DNA of 64,000 nucleotides from Macrobrachium rosenbergii (lineage: Eukaryota; Arthropoda; Malacostraca; Decapoda; Palaemonidae), in NCBI RefSeq assembly GCF_040412425.1, contig NC_089781.1, forward strand, positions 50,668,727 through 50,732,726, in the 5' to 3' direction. The notes under the pieces are model-generated. The model searched no databases. It had not been told where the DNA came from and worked only from the letters and a program-made list of their open reading frames with translations. This document shows, piece after piece, positions 46,004 to 57,884 of this stretch. Position 1 is the first letter of the stretch. The number at the start of each line of letters is the position of its first letter. Both the position numbers and the translations under genes were made by a program.

Positions 46004-48153
46004 TTAACCCTTTAACACCAACTGGACGTATTTTACGTCGACGAAAATATTCATGGAAAATACTTATAGGCCTAGTTTGCGAAAAATTTTAAATCACGCG
46101 CCTTGAGGGATGCTGGGAGTTCATGGATCACACTGTTGTTTTGTTTACAAGCGTGATCCAGCTGCGCATGTGCAAATTTCTTTCTTCTCCCACTGGAAAG
46201 CATCAGCGAAGCATCTCAGAAATTCTTTCATCACTTTGTCGTAATTTTTGCACCATTTTATATTAGCCGTTACATAAAGTTTTATGTATGAAAATGTGCG
46301 CAGTTTCATGTAGAATACAAAAAAAACAACCCATGGTTGTAGCTTTTATAAGTTTTGAAATATTTTCAAATAAATAACGATAAGTGCCAAAATTTCAACC
46401 TTCGGTCAACTTTGACTCAACCGAAATGGTCGAAAAATGCAATTGTAAGTTAAAACTCTTACATTCTAGTAATATTCAATCATTAACTTCATTTTGCAAC
46501 AAATTGGAAGTCTTTAGCACAATATTTCGATTTATGTTGAATATTTGGAAAAAACTTTTTCCTTACGTCCGCGCGCGCTAACTCGGCCAAAAATCTCAGA
46601 AATTCTTTCGTCACTTTGTCGTAATGTTTGCACCATTTTATATTAGCCATTACATAAAGTTTTATATATGAAAATGTGCGCAATTTCATGAAGAATACAA
46701 CAGAAAATGACTCATGGTTGTAGCTTTTATCAGTTTTGAAATTTTTTCATATAAATTACGATAAGTGCCAAAATTTCAACCTTCAGCCAACTTTGACTCT
46801 ACTGAAATGGTAGAAAAACACAATTGTAAGCCAAAACTCTTACATTCTAGTAATATTCATTCATTTATCTTCATTTTGCAACAAATTGGAAGTCTCTAGC
46901 ACAATATTTCGATTTATGGTGAAGTTTTGAAAAAAACTTTTTCCTTACGTCCTTGCGCTAACTCGGCCGAAAATCTCAGAAATTCTTTCGTCACTTTGTC
47001 GTAATGTTTGCACCGTTTTATATTAGCCATTACATAAAGTTTTATATATGAAAATGTGTGCAATTTCATGTAGAATGCAACAAAAAATAACTCATGGTTG
47101 TAGCTTTTATCAATTTTGAAATATTTTCATATAAATCACAATAAGTGCCAAAATTTCAACCTTCGGTCAATTTTGACTCGACCAAAATGATCGAAAAACG
47201 CAATTGTAAGTTAAAACGCTTACATTCTAGTAATATTCAATCATTTACCTTCATTTTGCAACAAATTGGAAGTCTCTAGCACAATATTTCAATATATGGT
47301 AAATTTTTGAAAAAACTTTTTCTTTATGCCCTCTTGCTAACTCGGCCAAAAATCTCAGAAATTCTTTCGTCACTTTGTCGTAATGTTTGCACCATTTTAT
47401 ATTAGCCATTACATAAAGTTTTATATATGAAAATGTGCGCAGTTTCATGTAGAATACAACAAAAAATAACGCATGGTTGTAGCTTTTATCAGTTTTGAAA
47501 TATTTTCATATAAATCATGATAAGTGCCAAAATTTCAACCTTCGGTCAACTTTGACTCAACTAAAATGGTAAAAAATGCAATTGTAAGCTAAAACTCTTA
47601 TATTCTAGTAATATTCAATCATTTACCTTCATTTTGCAACAAATTGGACGTCTCTAGCACAATATTTCGATTTATGGTGAATTTTTGAAAAAAATTTTCC
47701 TGACGTCCCGCGCGCTAACTCGGCCGAAAATCTCAGAAATTCTTTCGTCACACTATCATAATGTTTGCACCGTTTTACATTAGCCATTACGTAAAGTTTT
47801 ATATATGAAAATGTGTGCAATTTCATGTAGAATACAACAAAAAATAACTCATGGTTGTAGCTTTTACCAGTTTTGAAATATTTTTATACAAATCTCGATA
47901 AGTGCCAAAATTTCAACCTTCGGTCAACTTTGACTCGACTGAAATGGTCGAAAAACGCAATTGTAAGCTAAAACTCTTACATTCTAGTAATATTCATTCA
48001 TTTACCTTCATTTTACAACAAATTGGAAGTCTCTAGCACAATATTTCGATTTATGGTGAACTTTTGAAAAAAACTTTTTCCTTACGTCCGCACACTAACT
48101 CGGCCGAAAATCTCAGAAATTCTTTCGTCACTTTGTCGTAATGTTTGCACCGT
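46004..48153 (+). mobile_element. TTAA-bounded satellite-carrying element 3, right end lost
   Basis: Begins TTAACCCTTTAACACC with the same left module as element 2 (ACGTATTTTACGTCGAC, then GTTTACAAGCGTGATCCAGC). About five monomers follow. The right module and right TTAA are missing, replaced by a type 2 Tigger-like element at about 48154. Confidence 0.8.
46215..48153. repeat. Satellite array in TTAA element 3, 379-bp period
   Basis: The landmark TAAGTGCCAAAATTTCAACC (or close) recurs at 46381, 46762, 47142, 47521 and 47899, with spacings 381, 380, 379 and 378 bp. This is the most regular of the arrays. Confidence 0.93.
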
Positions 48154-48973
48154 TGAACTTACGTGATGTTAGGTTCCAGAACTCTTCGTGCAGGGCGAAT
48201 TTTCTCATAAATTTGGCACGGCCTCAAAAAATGCTAATAAATGCTTATTTCTGAAGTTTAAACACTAAATATGACCCTAATCATATTCCCAAATTATTAA
48301 GCTAACTTTTAAATGAAATTAAAGTTACTGTAAGTTCAAGTAAAAGTTAGCTTAATTCATTACCCTTAAAAAAAAAAAAATAAATGGCTGACATAAAAAT
48401 ATGGAGTTGGAAGAGAATTTCTGTCTCTCTCCCCTTCCGACTGATCAATTTTTAGAAGTCTTCTCAACCTCTTCTTAATAACTTATTTGTTCTACGTCTC
48501 TTGCTCTTTGCTCTGAAATTTTTTTTCATGAACACAGTTTTTTTTATTTGGAGACTAATACAACTCTTAGTTATTATGTCTCTGTGTTTTAGAACATACA
48601 GTATTTGCCACACTAGCGCATTTACACTTCGTAGGCGGTATAGGTAAAATTACAGCAATTTAAACTATCTACTGTACAGGTAAAGACGTACAGAGAAATA
48701 ATAAGTTGTAAAAGTGCGTGAGCGTAACTAAGAGAGAGAGAGAGAGTTATTCTTACATTAGATATCAAAAGATGGAAATTCAGTTTTAAATTAACTTTTA
48801 AATGAAATTAAAGTTACTGTAATTTCATTTATATTTCTCTCTCTCCCCATTCCATCGATCTATTTCCAGAAGTCTTCTCAACCTCATTTTTAAAAACTTC
48901 TTTATTCTGTCCCTTTCTCTTTGTTCTGAAATGCTCTGTGTCTCTGTGTTTTAGAACGGCGCATTTACAGTTT

Positions 48974-49016
<43 letters not shown>

Positions 49017-49583
49017 TTGTCCTTACGGGGGTGAATTATCACGGACACAAACATACACAGAGAATTAGTAAGAAATCTTTGACCCCTAATCAGCAACACT
49101 CCCCTTCTTGTCATGTTAAATGACATGTCGGACAGCTTTTGCCTTCAAACTTCTTACAAAAGGTTAGGGGAAGAATTTGTTTGTTTAAAATAATGTGAAT
49201 TTTGTAATTATTATTATTATGATTATTATTACAGTATTAATCTTATTATTTGAAAATTAGTACTTATTATTAGGTAAAAAATTTATTTATCAAGCAAAAA
49301 TAAACATGTACATGTACCAAAAAAATTCTCTCATCTCAGTAAAAGAGAGAGAGAAATTATTACTTTTATTATTTAATGTTATTTAATTTGCACATAGAAG
49401 CTTGAAAACATAAATTACATAAAAAATTAAACATAATCACTTTTGCAGGGTTTCTCAGTATTTGCAAATGTTCACATGTCTGTGAAAAACTCGTGTATGA
49501 TAATTAGTTAGATTCCAATGAAAAGTTTGTGTCTGTGAATTCGTGCAACTCAAATAGGACAAGTTGGGGGTACAGTATTACTG
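48154..49583. mobile_element. Tigger/pogo-like element type 2, copy 2
   Basis: Matches copy 1 (27217-29019) from GAACTTACG onward. The first dozen bases of the left terminus are gone. The right end reads CAAGTTGGGGGTACAGTATTACTG before TA, an altered form of the copy 1 terminus. It shares the stem-loop segments, a GA microsatellite (48976-49014) and the TTTTTAGAAGTCTTCTC phrase. No transposase. Confidence 0.76.
48976..49014. repeat. (GA)n microsatellite
   Basis: About 19 GA units inside the Tigger-like element, at the equivalent place to the GA runs of copy 1. Confidence 0.95.
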
Positions 49584-49585
49584 TA

Positions 49586-51505
49586 TAAGATGCTGCCTAG
49601 TCCTGGATTATTTTAGATCATGCTTAAGTATACAGCACAGGCTATATAAAGGGAAAAAATCTGTAGCCTATTTAACAAATCCTAGGGTCCTTGGTGTAAA
49701 CTTGGCTGCTGCCTAGGACCATAAAAGGATATGTCTTCAAAGGTTCTTACTTATGTTAATTTAATTTAGATTACTACCTAATCCAGGTTATTTAAATCAC
49801 CTTTAGGATTTGTAATCTTAGGTTATAGGCCACAGACAACGTCTACTTATAGTCTAAATTATTTTATTCTTACTGTAGGCCTATCATAGACATCATTATC
49901 TGAAAGGATTATCTAAATTAATAATAGATTATGGAACATATCTTTAGTTAAGACTTCTATTTAGGATGAAAATTCTTAAATTTTTTATTTTTCACAAACA
50001 GCAAACAGATTTCATGAGAAAACACTGATCATGTGCTCAAAAAATAAATGCCGCTTTCCTGCTTTCATACACAAATTAAGCATTTGCTCCACAGTTTAAA
50101 CTAATTATTTTTAACTAGAGCATAAAAGTAAGCACTTAACTTTCAAGTTTAGATGTTTCCATGATCTTTGCTGATGAAAAGTCAGGACGATTTTGTAAGG
50201 ACCTCGGGCTTTACATCCGCACTTGACATTGACCAGAGAAGTAATGGCTCCTGGTCTTTTACCAGTCTGGTTGTAAACAAGATGGGGGACATGCATGTGC
50301 AATAGTCACTTCTAATTCTAGCAGGTTTTGATGTTCAAAAAACTGGGTACAGCTTCTCTGAAGATAGGGGAAAATGCCCTCTTATCTTTGAGTCCATTAT
50401 ACTCTATCACGTGTCTTAGTGTTTATCATTACGACGCAATACCCAGCTATAAGACCAGGCTAAAAGATATTTCTTTTATATTAGTCTGGTCACCATGGAG
50501 GGGTAACTCCTTGAGAACAAAACAGCAACTACACTATCAGAAATGTGTAGTATGTAAAGGTAATACATCTTGGAAGACAAAAAACAAACTTATAAATTTT
50601 TTTGTCGATTGCTTAAAGAGAAATGGATTAACATTCCTCCAGTCAAAGTCTCAGTGTTTGGATTTTGGGTAATTTGACTTTGAGGTTTGATTGTAAGCTT
50701 GATCAGCACATTATCACCATGGATGTGATTAAGACTAGTTAGTGGGCTTAGGGTGCATTATTGTCGTGTTCGGATTTTCCCAGTAATTGTAGTAAGTCAT
50801 ACATGAAGTAAAAAGTGTCTGTACCAGAAGTAGTTCAGAGACTTGTGTAACTCTTGCCCAGTCAATACTCCTATGAATTTTACAAGTCATAAGAAAAGCC
50901 CTAGACCTGAGCCCAGACCAGATGGGAATTAAGGTTACAAAATGCTCAAGAGAGGAGAGAACTTGTCACATTTGATGCGGAAGGAAGAACATGAAAATAT
51001 TAATGTTTATGATAAAGTTAATCTGAGTCAGTGGTAATGGCATATCTTCGTAGTAATCCTAAGAGTTATTTGGGATAGTCCCTTTGGCCAAAGGCCCATA
51101 TCGTTTGTAACTTGAAATATTTTCCTGGTTCTTTTTCCATTAAAATTCCAATATATATACTATTGTATTAAAATTCATCCCTCATTTACTAGTTTCATGA
51201 TCAAACTGCCTAATAATATTATTAATCACTACTACATCGATATTTACATATTTGATTTTGATGATAGAAACAGTAAAACTAATTGTGCATACAGAGTCAA
51301 GGAAACTAATAAAATGCCAAAAAATAATTGATGCTCAAATGATGAGAGACAAAAATTTGGTTCAGTGGTCATCCTTTACTCAAACAAGTGGATCAACTAA
51401 ATATAACTGTGATCTAAGTGGTGCGCAAGCCATTGTAACAAAAAAAAAAAAAAAAAAAACTTACATACTTGTATCTGCGTATTGTACCTCTCATTCTTAT
51501 TTCAG
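49586..51505 (+). other. DNA upstream of the BUB1 exons
   Basis: Probably BUB1 intron. It includes a divergent copy (50165-50560) of the DIRS-like element at 23896-24376, recognised by shared phrases such as ATCATTACGAC and TGGTCACCATGG, followed by GGTAACTCCTTGAG. No upstream BUB1 exon could be recognised; the region before the kinase domain is poorly conserved in the family. Confidence 0.5.
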
Positions 51506-51664
51506 CTGACCTTGGGGAAGGAAATGTTTTATGTTCGCCGTTTGCGAGGTGAAGGAGCATATGCTAAAGTCTTCCAAGCTGCAACACTTGACCCTCTTAA
51601 TGTAACAGTTTTTCCTACTGATGTTGATGGTAAAGATGAAGATGATGATGATGATGAACATCAG
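51506..51664 (+). CDS. BUB1: BUB1 kinase-domain exon a (glycine-rich loop)
   Basis: 53 codons, phase 0 at both ends, acceptor tatttcag, donor gtgagg. LTLGKEMFYVRRLRGEGAYA then KVFQAATLDP is the start of the BUB1 kinase domain: family sequences begin with LG-x-E-x-x-Y-V-x-x-L-x-G-E-G-A-(F/Y)-A-x-V-(Y/F). GEGAYAKV is the ATP-binding glycine-rich loop. The exon ends in a run of acidic residues (KDEDDDDDEH), a lineage-specific linker before beta strand 3. BUB1 is the kinetochore kinase that phosphorylates histone H2A and supports the spindle checkpoint. Confidence 0.9.
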
Positions 51665-52285
51665 GTGAGGATGCTAGTGTAGCTATTTATTGCATGATAA
51701 CCTCTCAGTCTAATCCATATAGGATTATTTCATGCATTTCTTGGAACTGTCTGATGTATTGTGGTCATAAGACCTTTTTCAATTGTGTTCCTACCAGCAG
51801 ATTTCAGTATTATACAGTCTCTCTTTCACTAGTATATTTTCTTATATGAATGCAGTTTTTTCCTACCTTACATGCATAATTCATTTATATAAAAGTTTGC
51901 TAAGCAAAATTTTGTAATTACTATTAATTTGAAGGAAGAAATTCATGATGGTTCCTTGGCTCTTGAAAATAAGCCAGAATCATAGTTTGGGTACCGTAAA
52001 AATACCTAATACTACCATGAAAAGCTAGTAATAAATGTAAGTGATTAATTAAAATATACTTTGTAGATTAGTAACAGTAAGTTTTACAACTGAACTTGTC
52101 ATAATAGTGAAGGCAGTGAACATACTGGAAGTGTTAATCAGGGTGGTGGCAGTAGAGGGCTCCTGGATGGAATGATTTTGAGAAGTGTTTAGAATGTTGC
52201 TAGGAGAGGCAGTAGTACATTAGGGTTGATTCATGTATGGTGTACAGAAAAATATGGGGTAGGATTGCCTTTTGGAATTAATGAT

Positions 52286-52417
52286 AACTTCTTACCCATT
52301 GAGAAGTATAGCTGATGCTTATAAAATGAAAGGATGTTTGATTGCAATCTCAACTTCTTACCCATTGAGAAGTATAGCTAAATCCTTACAAAATGAAAGG
52401 ATGTTTGATTGCGGTCT
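52286..52417. repeat. Two-copy tandem duplication, 66-bp unit
   Basis: Units at 52286-52351 and 52352-52417 share AACTTCTTACCCATTGAGAA and AATGAAAGGATGTTTGATTG, differing at a few bases. Confidence 0.92.
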
Positions 52418-54559
52418 CACAGAGTTACTCTTCTAGAGTAATTTGTGACTGCAGTACTCTGCATCCTCTAGGTTAGATTTAAACTAAATAGCCTTCAGAG
52501 TTAGTTATACTTTGTAAGCATTATAAAATGGGTGCATTTACATTCAAAGCAAATCCTTTATTTTCCCTTCCTTTAATTTCATCAGTTTGAGACTAAGACT
52601 TCAAGAAAATCTTCATCCTCCTCTTCAAGTCTAACATTGTCTAAACAACAGATTTATTGAGAATTCCATTGATAATAATTTTAATTGACATTGTAAGCCT
52701 ATTTACATTTGAAAGGACCATATTTTATGCTTCCATATTTCTTGCAAATGTTATATTTTTGCATTTTATCAACAGAATTTGCAATGAAACATTGTTTTGC
52801 ATGTTGTAGCCCCTGATTGTTGCTCATATGTATTGTTTGCTAGACTGCAACAGGGAAGTTGTATTTGGCAAAGGAATGCATGTTAAGGCTTTTTTTTATT
52901 GATTCTGTTTGATAGTGATTGGGGAAATATAATTCACCATATACTTTGTGGGTGCCACTTGAATATTTCAGCCACCAAGGTGTGAACAAAAGATGAGAAG
53001 CATAGTCTTGTGTGCACCCTCAAGTGCACTTAGTTTTTGGATTAAGGTGTAAGGAATAGCTTCAAAACATAATAAGCTCTAGCATAAACAGTTCCTTTGA
53101 TATTTTATTCCCCTTAATGTGCTTTTCCCTTTTAGAAATAAAAGCTGTAATTGGCATTTATCCCTATACTACCATCAAAAGAATTCGACAAGTTTTCTGG
53201 GAAACTGCACTGCAGCAGCCTTAGTGTAGGGAAAATAAACCTTTCAACTTACTTAGGATATACAGTTTTTTACATTTCATAAAATGGTCAAACCACCCAT
53301 GCTTAACTTGAAATTTTGCCTTTTCAGAATTTTTGTCACTCTCGTCCATGGTATTGTGTGTCAGTTTTTTTCAACAAACTAAGATCTGTCTCTTTAACAA
53401 TAAGGTAACTTATTCCATAGGAATGCCACTTTTCATATTTACAAGGGGTCACTACATTTCCCATCTTTTCTTTTGGATGTAATGAGAGAGAGTTTGGGTA
53501 CTAGCCATCTCCACCCTGATTTCCCCTTCTCTCAAATTCTCGCTGTGGAGGCTGGTCCTTTTGTTCCTACGGGAATACAAACAAATGCCTTTTAAGTGGA
53601 GAATGTCTTTCATGTGTAGCTGAACTGGTGAATGAGTGTAATTACAAGCTTAGCTGTATAGTGATGCTAGTGAGTGAATGGGTGTACTAACACATGCTAT
53701 CTAATGCTTGTCTTTATATTTTGACTGTATTGTGAAGTGCTACCACTCTTACCTCTCGCTTGGATGGATGTATCTGAGTGTACATTCCTTTGTTTCTTTG
53801 CTCTTTATGCTTGATTTTTATTTGTCCATTTTTGTTATTGCATCAGTTGTCATGTTTTTCTCATGGAAAGTAAATAAGCAAGGTAAATTTGAGGGTCGTG
53901 GGTGAGCATGTGATCACTTCATATCTCCTACCTCTGTAGACCCACATAAATTTTGTTCTCATTGATAAGGTAAGGTCTATGTCAGTCTTTCCCTTTGTGA
54001 TGACAATGCAGATTGGTCTTCTCAGTGGGAAAAAGGAAGGGCTAGGCATCTGCATTTTTCATTGCCAGAGTTTTACAATTGAGGTGAAATCAGTGGATTA
54101 GGCTGGATCCATTCTTCTGTCATTTTCTGTCCCCTTACCACTCCCCGAGAGCTTATTACTAGCCAACCAAGACATTGTATTATAAACTCTTAATATCCCT
54201 TAAGGATATAAGAGATCCTCATATGAAAATAAAGGGAGACCCAAGACTTTCATCATGTATTATAAAGTTGCCTTCAGGGTACTAAACAGTTCTAAGAATA
54301 CAGTTTATAAAAGATGGCAATATGGGATCATAGATAATAGTAAAAACAAGTTATGCTACTTGAGTATGCATGTAACATTGTTCAAAGCAAAATGCCCATA
54401 CTAGAAATATACAATACTACTGCCATTGCTTACTTGTTGAATCAAGAAGGAATACTGTCTGGCTGTCAAGATCTGTATTCTGATGAGAGGAGAACCACTT
54501 CTCCTTAGTGCCAAGGTTTATTCCAGGAGATGCAACCTGTTGGTGAACAGTTAAGAATG

Positions 54560-55460
54560 GTTTCTTCACTTGGTCATTGCTTGCATTCTGGTGGGTAGAG
54601 GAGATTCTCTTGCTGGGTTCATTCATCATGTTAGTGAATTCCACACCACCACATGGCTTTTCACTGCCAGACCGAGCAGGTCAGGCAGTGGAACCTATGC
54701 TCCAGGCCTGGGACAGCCTGGATTTTTATGCCTTTTCCTCCTTTTTTACTTGTAAGGAAGGTCCTGATGAAGTTCGGTCTTCAGCAAACTCGTGGATGAC
54801 TTTTCATTTTGTCCTTTTAGCTGCAGGAGTGGTTTCTGGACCTCGTAGATCTTTTCATAGACAATTTCAGTGTTTTTCGTACTTGAATGGCACTTTGGAA
54901 TTAGCCTCACTTGCACAATTTTCATTCATCTAAAGGCTCCTCCTCTTCATGCACGGAGGTTATCGTGCATAATTTGTAAGAGGGTTGCTTTTTGAAATCA
55001 CATGAGCAGTTATCACTATCCTTTGCAGTTTTACCACTTCTCTTTACAAGGAAAATAGGCATTGTTACTTAGAGCAACAAAATAGGTACTTTTCCAATTG
55101 AATCTTCTGTTCCTGAACTAGCAGACTTGTTCCTGAACTAGCAGGTTTAGGGATTGGTAGGAACATTTCTTAGCTGTTTCATCATTTTGCCCAGTTGATT
55201 CATCTGGCAACTACTTAACTTCCTAGTTGAAACTGTGGTATTGTTTATCCTCAACCAGGTCCCCTTGCAGATTCCTATTTACTGAATTTGACCCTCAGGA
55301 CTGTTTCTTTGAGACTGTTGATTTTACCTTGGCATTTCAGATAAAAGTGGTCTTCTCTGTCCATTAGGGAATATCTCCTGTGGAATCAAGATAAAGATTG
55401 TAGTTTCAAGTTTTCTTGACTTTGATGGCTTTTAATTTCAATCTGGAGATATGCCATCCC
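54560..55460 (+). mobile_element. DIRS-type fragment in BUB1 intron
   Basis: The translation LQAWDSLDFYAFSSFF (about 54700-54745) matches the DW-x-x-x-x-x-YAFPPF block after DIRS RNase H. Near 55260-55400 a recombinase-like stretch is weakly visible. Sequence near 53560 (ACGGGAATACAAAC) may be a piece of a DIRS end. The frame is broken and the borders are uncertain. Confidence 0.55.
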
Positions 55461-56635
55461 TTGAGCAGGCCTTTGATATTATTGGAACACCTTTTCAAGA
55501 TTTACAAGTTGTTCCCCATAAGTTTTTTGTTTATATGTTGAGGGCCAGTCACTTCATCAATGCAGAAAATAAAATAATGACTAACTTATAAAACTAACAT
55601 ACAATAAGTTGCAGCAAGTCATGTTTTATCCATTTGGAAGTATGTAGGCCAATCCTTTTCATAACCTTCATCCATTGCGTATCTGGCACACATGGAGGTA
55701 TGGGTGTCCTGAAGTACTACTGGCTGTCACACCTAATTGGCTTGGTGAATATCCTGTCTAAGACAGTATACCAAGATGTTTAGGTTTAACTACAGTATTG
55801 TGAAATTCTTGACAAAAGTACATGGGAAGATCATGGGACATGAGGTAGTTGATAAGAGAATGTCCAGAGGTTGGTATTAAGAGTGGGAGGGCAAGATGAA
55901 AACCAGTAGGAAAGCTGAGAAAGTACTGGATATAATAGGAAACTTGGACCAAATGAGACTTCAGACAAAAAATCTGCAAGATAAAAGGGAATGAAGAGAA
56001 ATCATTACATTTCCAGCCTTGTAAAGGGAGAGTGACATAAAGACATTAAAATGATCTGTATAAAGATTTAGCAAGGTTTTATTCTTCAAGACTGACTATT
56101 GGTTGTCTTGCTGATTGAGATTATTGGTATGTCAGAACAGCCCTCTTGGGACCCTGAGTGACCTGTTCAAGTCATCAGTTAGTTCCCTCTCTGAGAAGAG
56201 TATTTCATAACATTATAAGTGAGAGTGTCTTTGCTTAAAGATGTTGTAAGCACCAATATAGTGACTGGCAGTAAAGGCAGAACAACTGATAAAAAATGAT
56301 AACCTGAAGGTTATCGAACTTAGATTATGCAGTTATAATAATTTTGGAGAAGAGAAGAATACATACACTAAATGAAACTACTCATGCTATAGTTATGCTG
56401 CTCACTGAGAAAGTAGGTCATCTCTCTTGAGTAACATTTCTGAATGATATTGTAAATTCTTTATGGGTCATCTCTATTAAGATAGCAGTTTATATTTGAG
56501 CATATTTGGCAATAGAATTTTCTCATATTATATATTTATTATTTTCTTGGTACCATACTTTGAAAACATGTAATTTACATTGAAAATAGGTTTGGTTGAT
56601 TTTATTAATTATAAAAAGACCATTTTTTATTACAG

Positions 56636-56838
56636 ATGATTTTGAAACTTCAAAAGCCATCATGGCCATGGGAGTTTTATATATGTCATGAACTGCGGAG
56701 TCGGTTAAAAGCCCAGGAATATAAAACAGATGTATTAGATTCGATGATGAGAGTCAATCGTGGATACTTCTTTACTAATGGCTCCATATTAGTAAATGAA
56801 TATCACAAGCATGGCACCTTACTAGACGTTGTTAATCG
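56636..56838 (+). CDS. BUB1: BUB1 kinase-domain exon b (catalytic lysine)
   Basis: 67 codons plus two bases; acceptor ttacag, donor gtcagt, starts in phase 0 and ends in the middle of an Arg codon. MILKLQKPSWPWEFYICHEL matches the BUB1 pattern V-L-K-x-Q-K-P-x-x-P-W-E-F-Y-I; the K of ILK is the ATP-anchoring lysine of beta strand 3. FFTNGSILVNEY and HGTLLDVVN follow as the hinge strand and alpha-D region (family F-x-N-G-S-V-L-V-x-E, then Y-G-T-L-L). No lesions. Confidence 0.93.
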
Positions 56839-56964
56839 GTCAGTAGTAACTTATTTTATTGATTGTTGTGATGCATATTACTGAATATTTGTAATGTCTG
56901 TATTCTTATCTATGGTTGTTTACAAATGTTTTTTGTCTACATATGTCATAATTATTTTTGGCAG

Positions 56965-57238
56965 GTACAAGCTTTCAAGAAGTACCTTACCTGAAGGAAT
57001 AGTGATTCTGTTCATGATTGAAGTAATGTCAGTTGTTGAAGCCCTTCATAGCTGTAATATAATCCATGCAGACATTAAGCCTGACAATTTCATGATCAGG
57101 GGTATGCCAAAGATCAATTGTACAGCAAGCACACCCAAAGATGTTTTTGAACAGTGTCCATCTTCACTGAAACTTATAGACTTTGGAAGAAGTATTGACA
57201 TGCAATTGTTGCCAGAAGGATCAACATTTACAGAAGTG
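56965..57238 (+). CDS. BUB1: BUB1 kinase-domain exon c (catalytic loop and DFG)
   Basis: 274 bases; the first base completes the Arg codon split from exon b, and the donor gtaaga is in phase 0. Contains LPEGIVILFMIEVM, then CNIIHADIKPDNFMI: the catalytic loop with Asp and Asn intact. LKLIDFGRSIDMQLLPEG carries the DFG magnesium motif (many BUB1 proteins have DLG). Between them lies a 20-odd residue insert (GMPKINCTASTPKDVFEQ). All catalytic residues are present, so an active kinase is predicted rather than a BUBR1-type pseudokinase. The activation segment and C-lobe exons lie outside or beyond recognition. Confidence 0.93.
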
Positions 57239-57884
57239 GTAAGAAACTAATTTTAATAAAGTGAACTAATAGCATATCACAAGGAAACATACAAGCCAAT
57301 AATGATGTATTTAGACCTTGAGTTTGGATCAGTTTAAAATTCTTACCATGCACATAGCCACCACTACAGACATCATTTGTAGCTTGTAAGTTTCTACAGA
57401 AATTGTTAAAATAAATAAATAAATAAATAAACATTGACAGACAACATAAACATACAAGAGGTGCATACATATTTATTCCATTTTTCTTGTATCATCCATC
57501 ACTCATTCACCTTTAATACCCAGTGTTTGGCTTCATAACTTCACTTTCATAATTCTTTCAATGATTGGGATATATATAGCAGATATCCCTATTACATTAA
57601 ATTATATTTGTTTACTTTTTGTAAGTATATTTCCTTTTCTCATGAAGGTGACTGAACGGACAGCCACTTTAGTTGAAAGTGTTAGGTTTGGAGAATGGCA
57701 AATAAAAATACCATGGTATTCTGGAACTATTTTTTTTTTTTATTCATTTTTATCCAATATTAATATAACAAGTAAATTTAAATCAAAGCTGATAAGAAAA
57801 ACTATCTTTGATAACTATAATAGGGGTTTTAGAAAATACCACCAGCATTATTGTTTTACCTTAGAAATTACGTGGTTGTGATCC
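57239..57884 (+). other. Sequence after BUB1 exon c
   Basis: Presumed BUB1 intron. A 50-codon frame after a possible acceptor near 57648 is discussed under rejected items. Otherwise AT-rich with an (AAAT)n run near 57411-57432. Confidence 0.5.

Larger units (their letters stand above)
51665..56635 (+). other. BUB1 intron between kinase exons a and b
   Basis: About 5 kb, phase 0. Contains a 66-bp tandem duplication (52286-52417) and DIRS-derived sequence (about 54560-55460). I see no further BUB1 exon, and none is needed because exons a and b join without a gap relative to the family. Confidence 0.65.

Noticed and set aside
46384..47826. Repeated 65-codon open frames (MKLRTFSYIKLYVM type) as a gene family
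   Set aside because: They are one reading frame of the ~380-bp satellite monomer, recurring with its period; no start context or domain.
57648..57881. Possible next BUB1 exon (VTERTATLVESVRFGEWQIK)
   Set aside because: A pyrimidine-rich acceptor and phase 0 fit, and a VE...W spacing recalls the BUB1 activation segment, but the conserved G-F-x-C-x-E-M and Y-Q-x-D motifs are absent and no clear donor follows.
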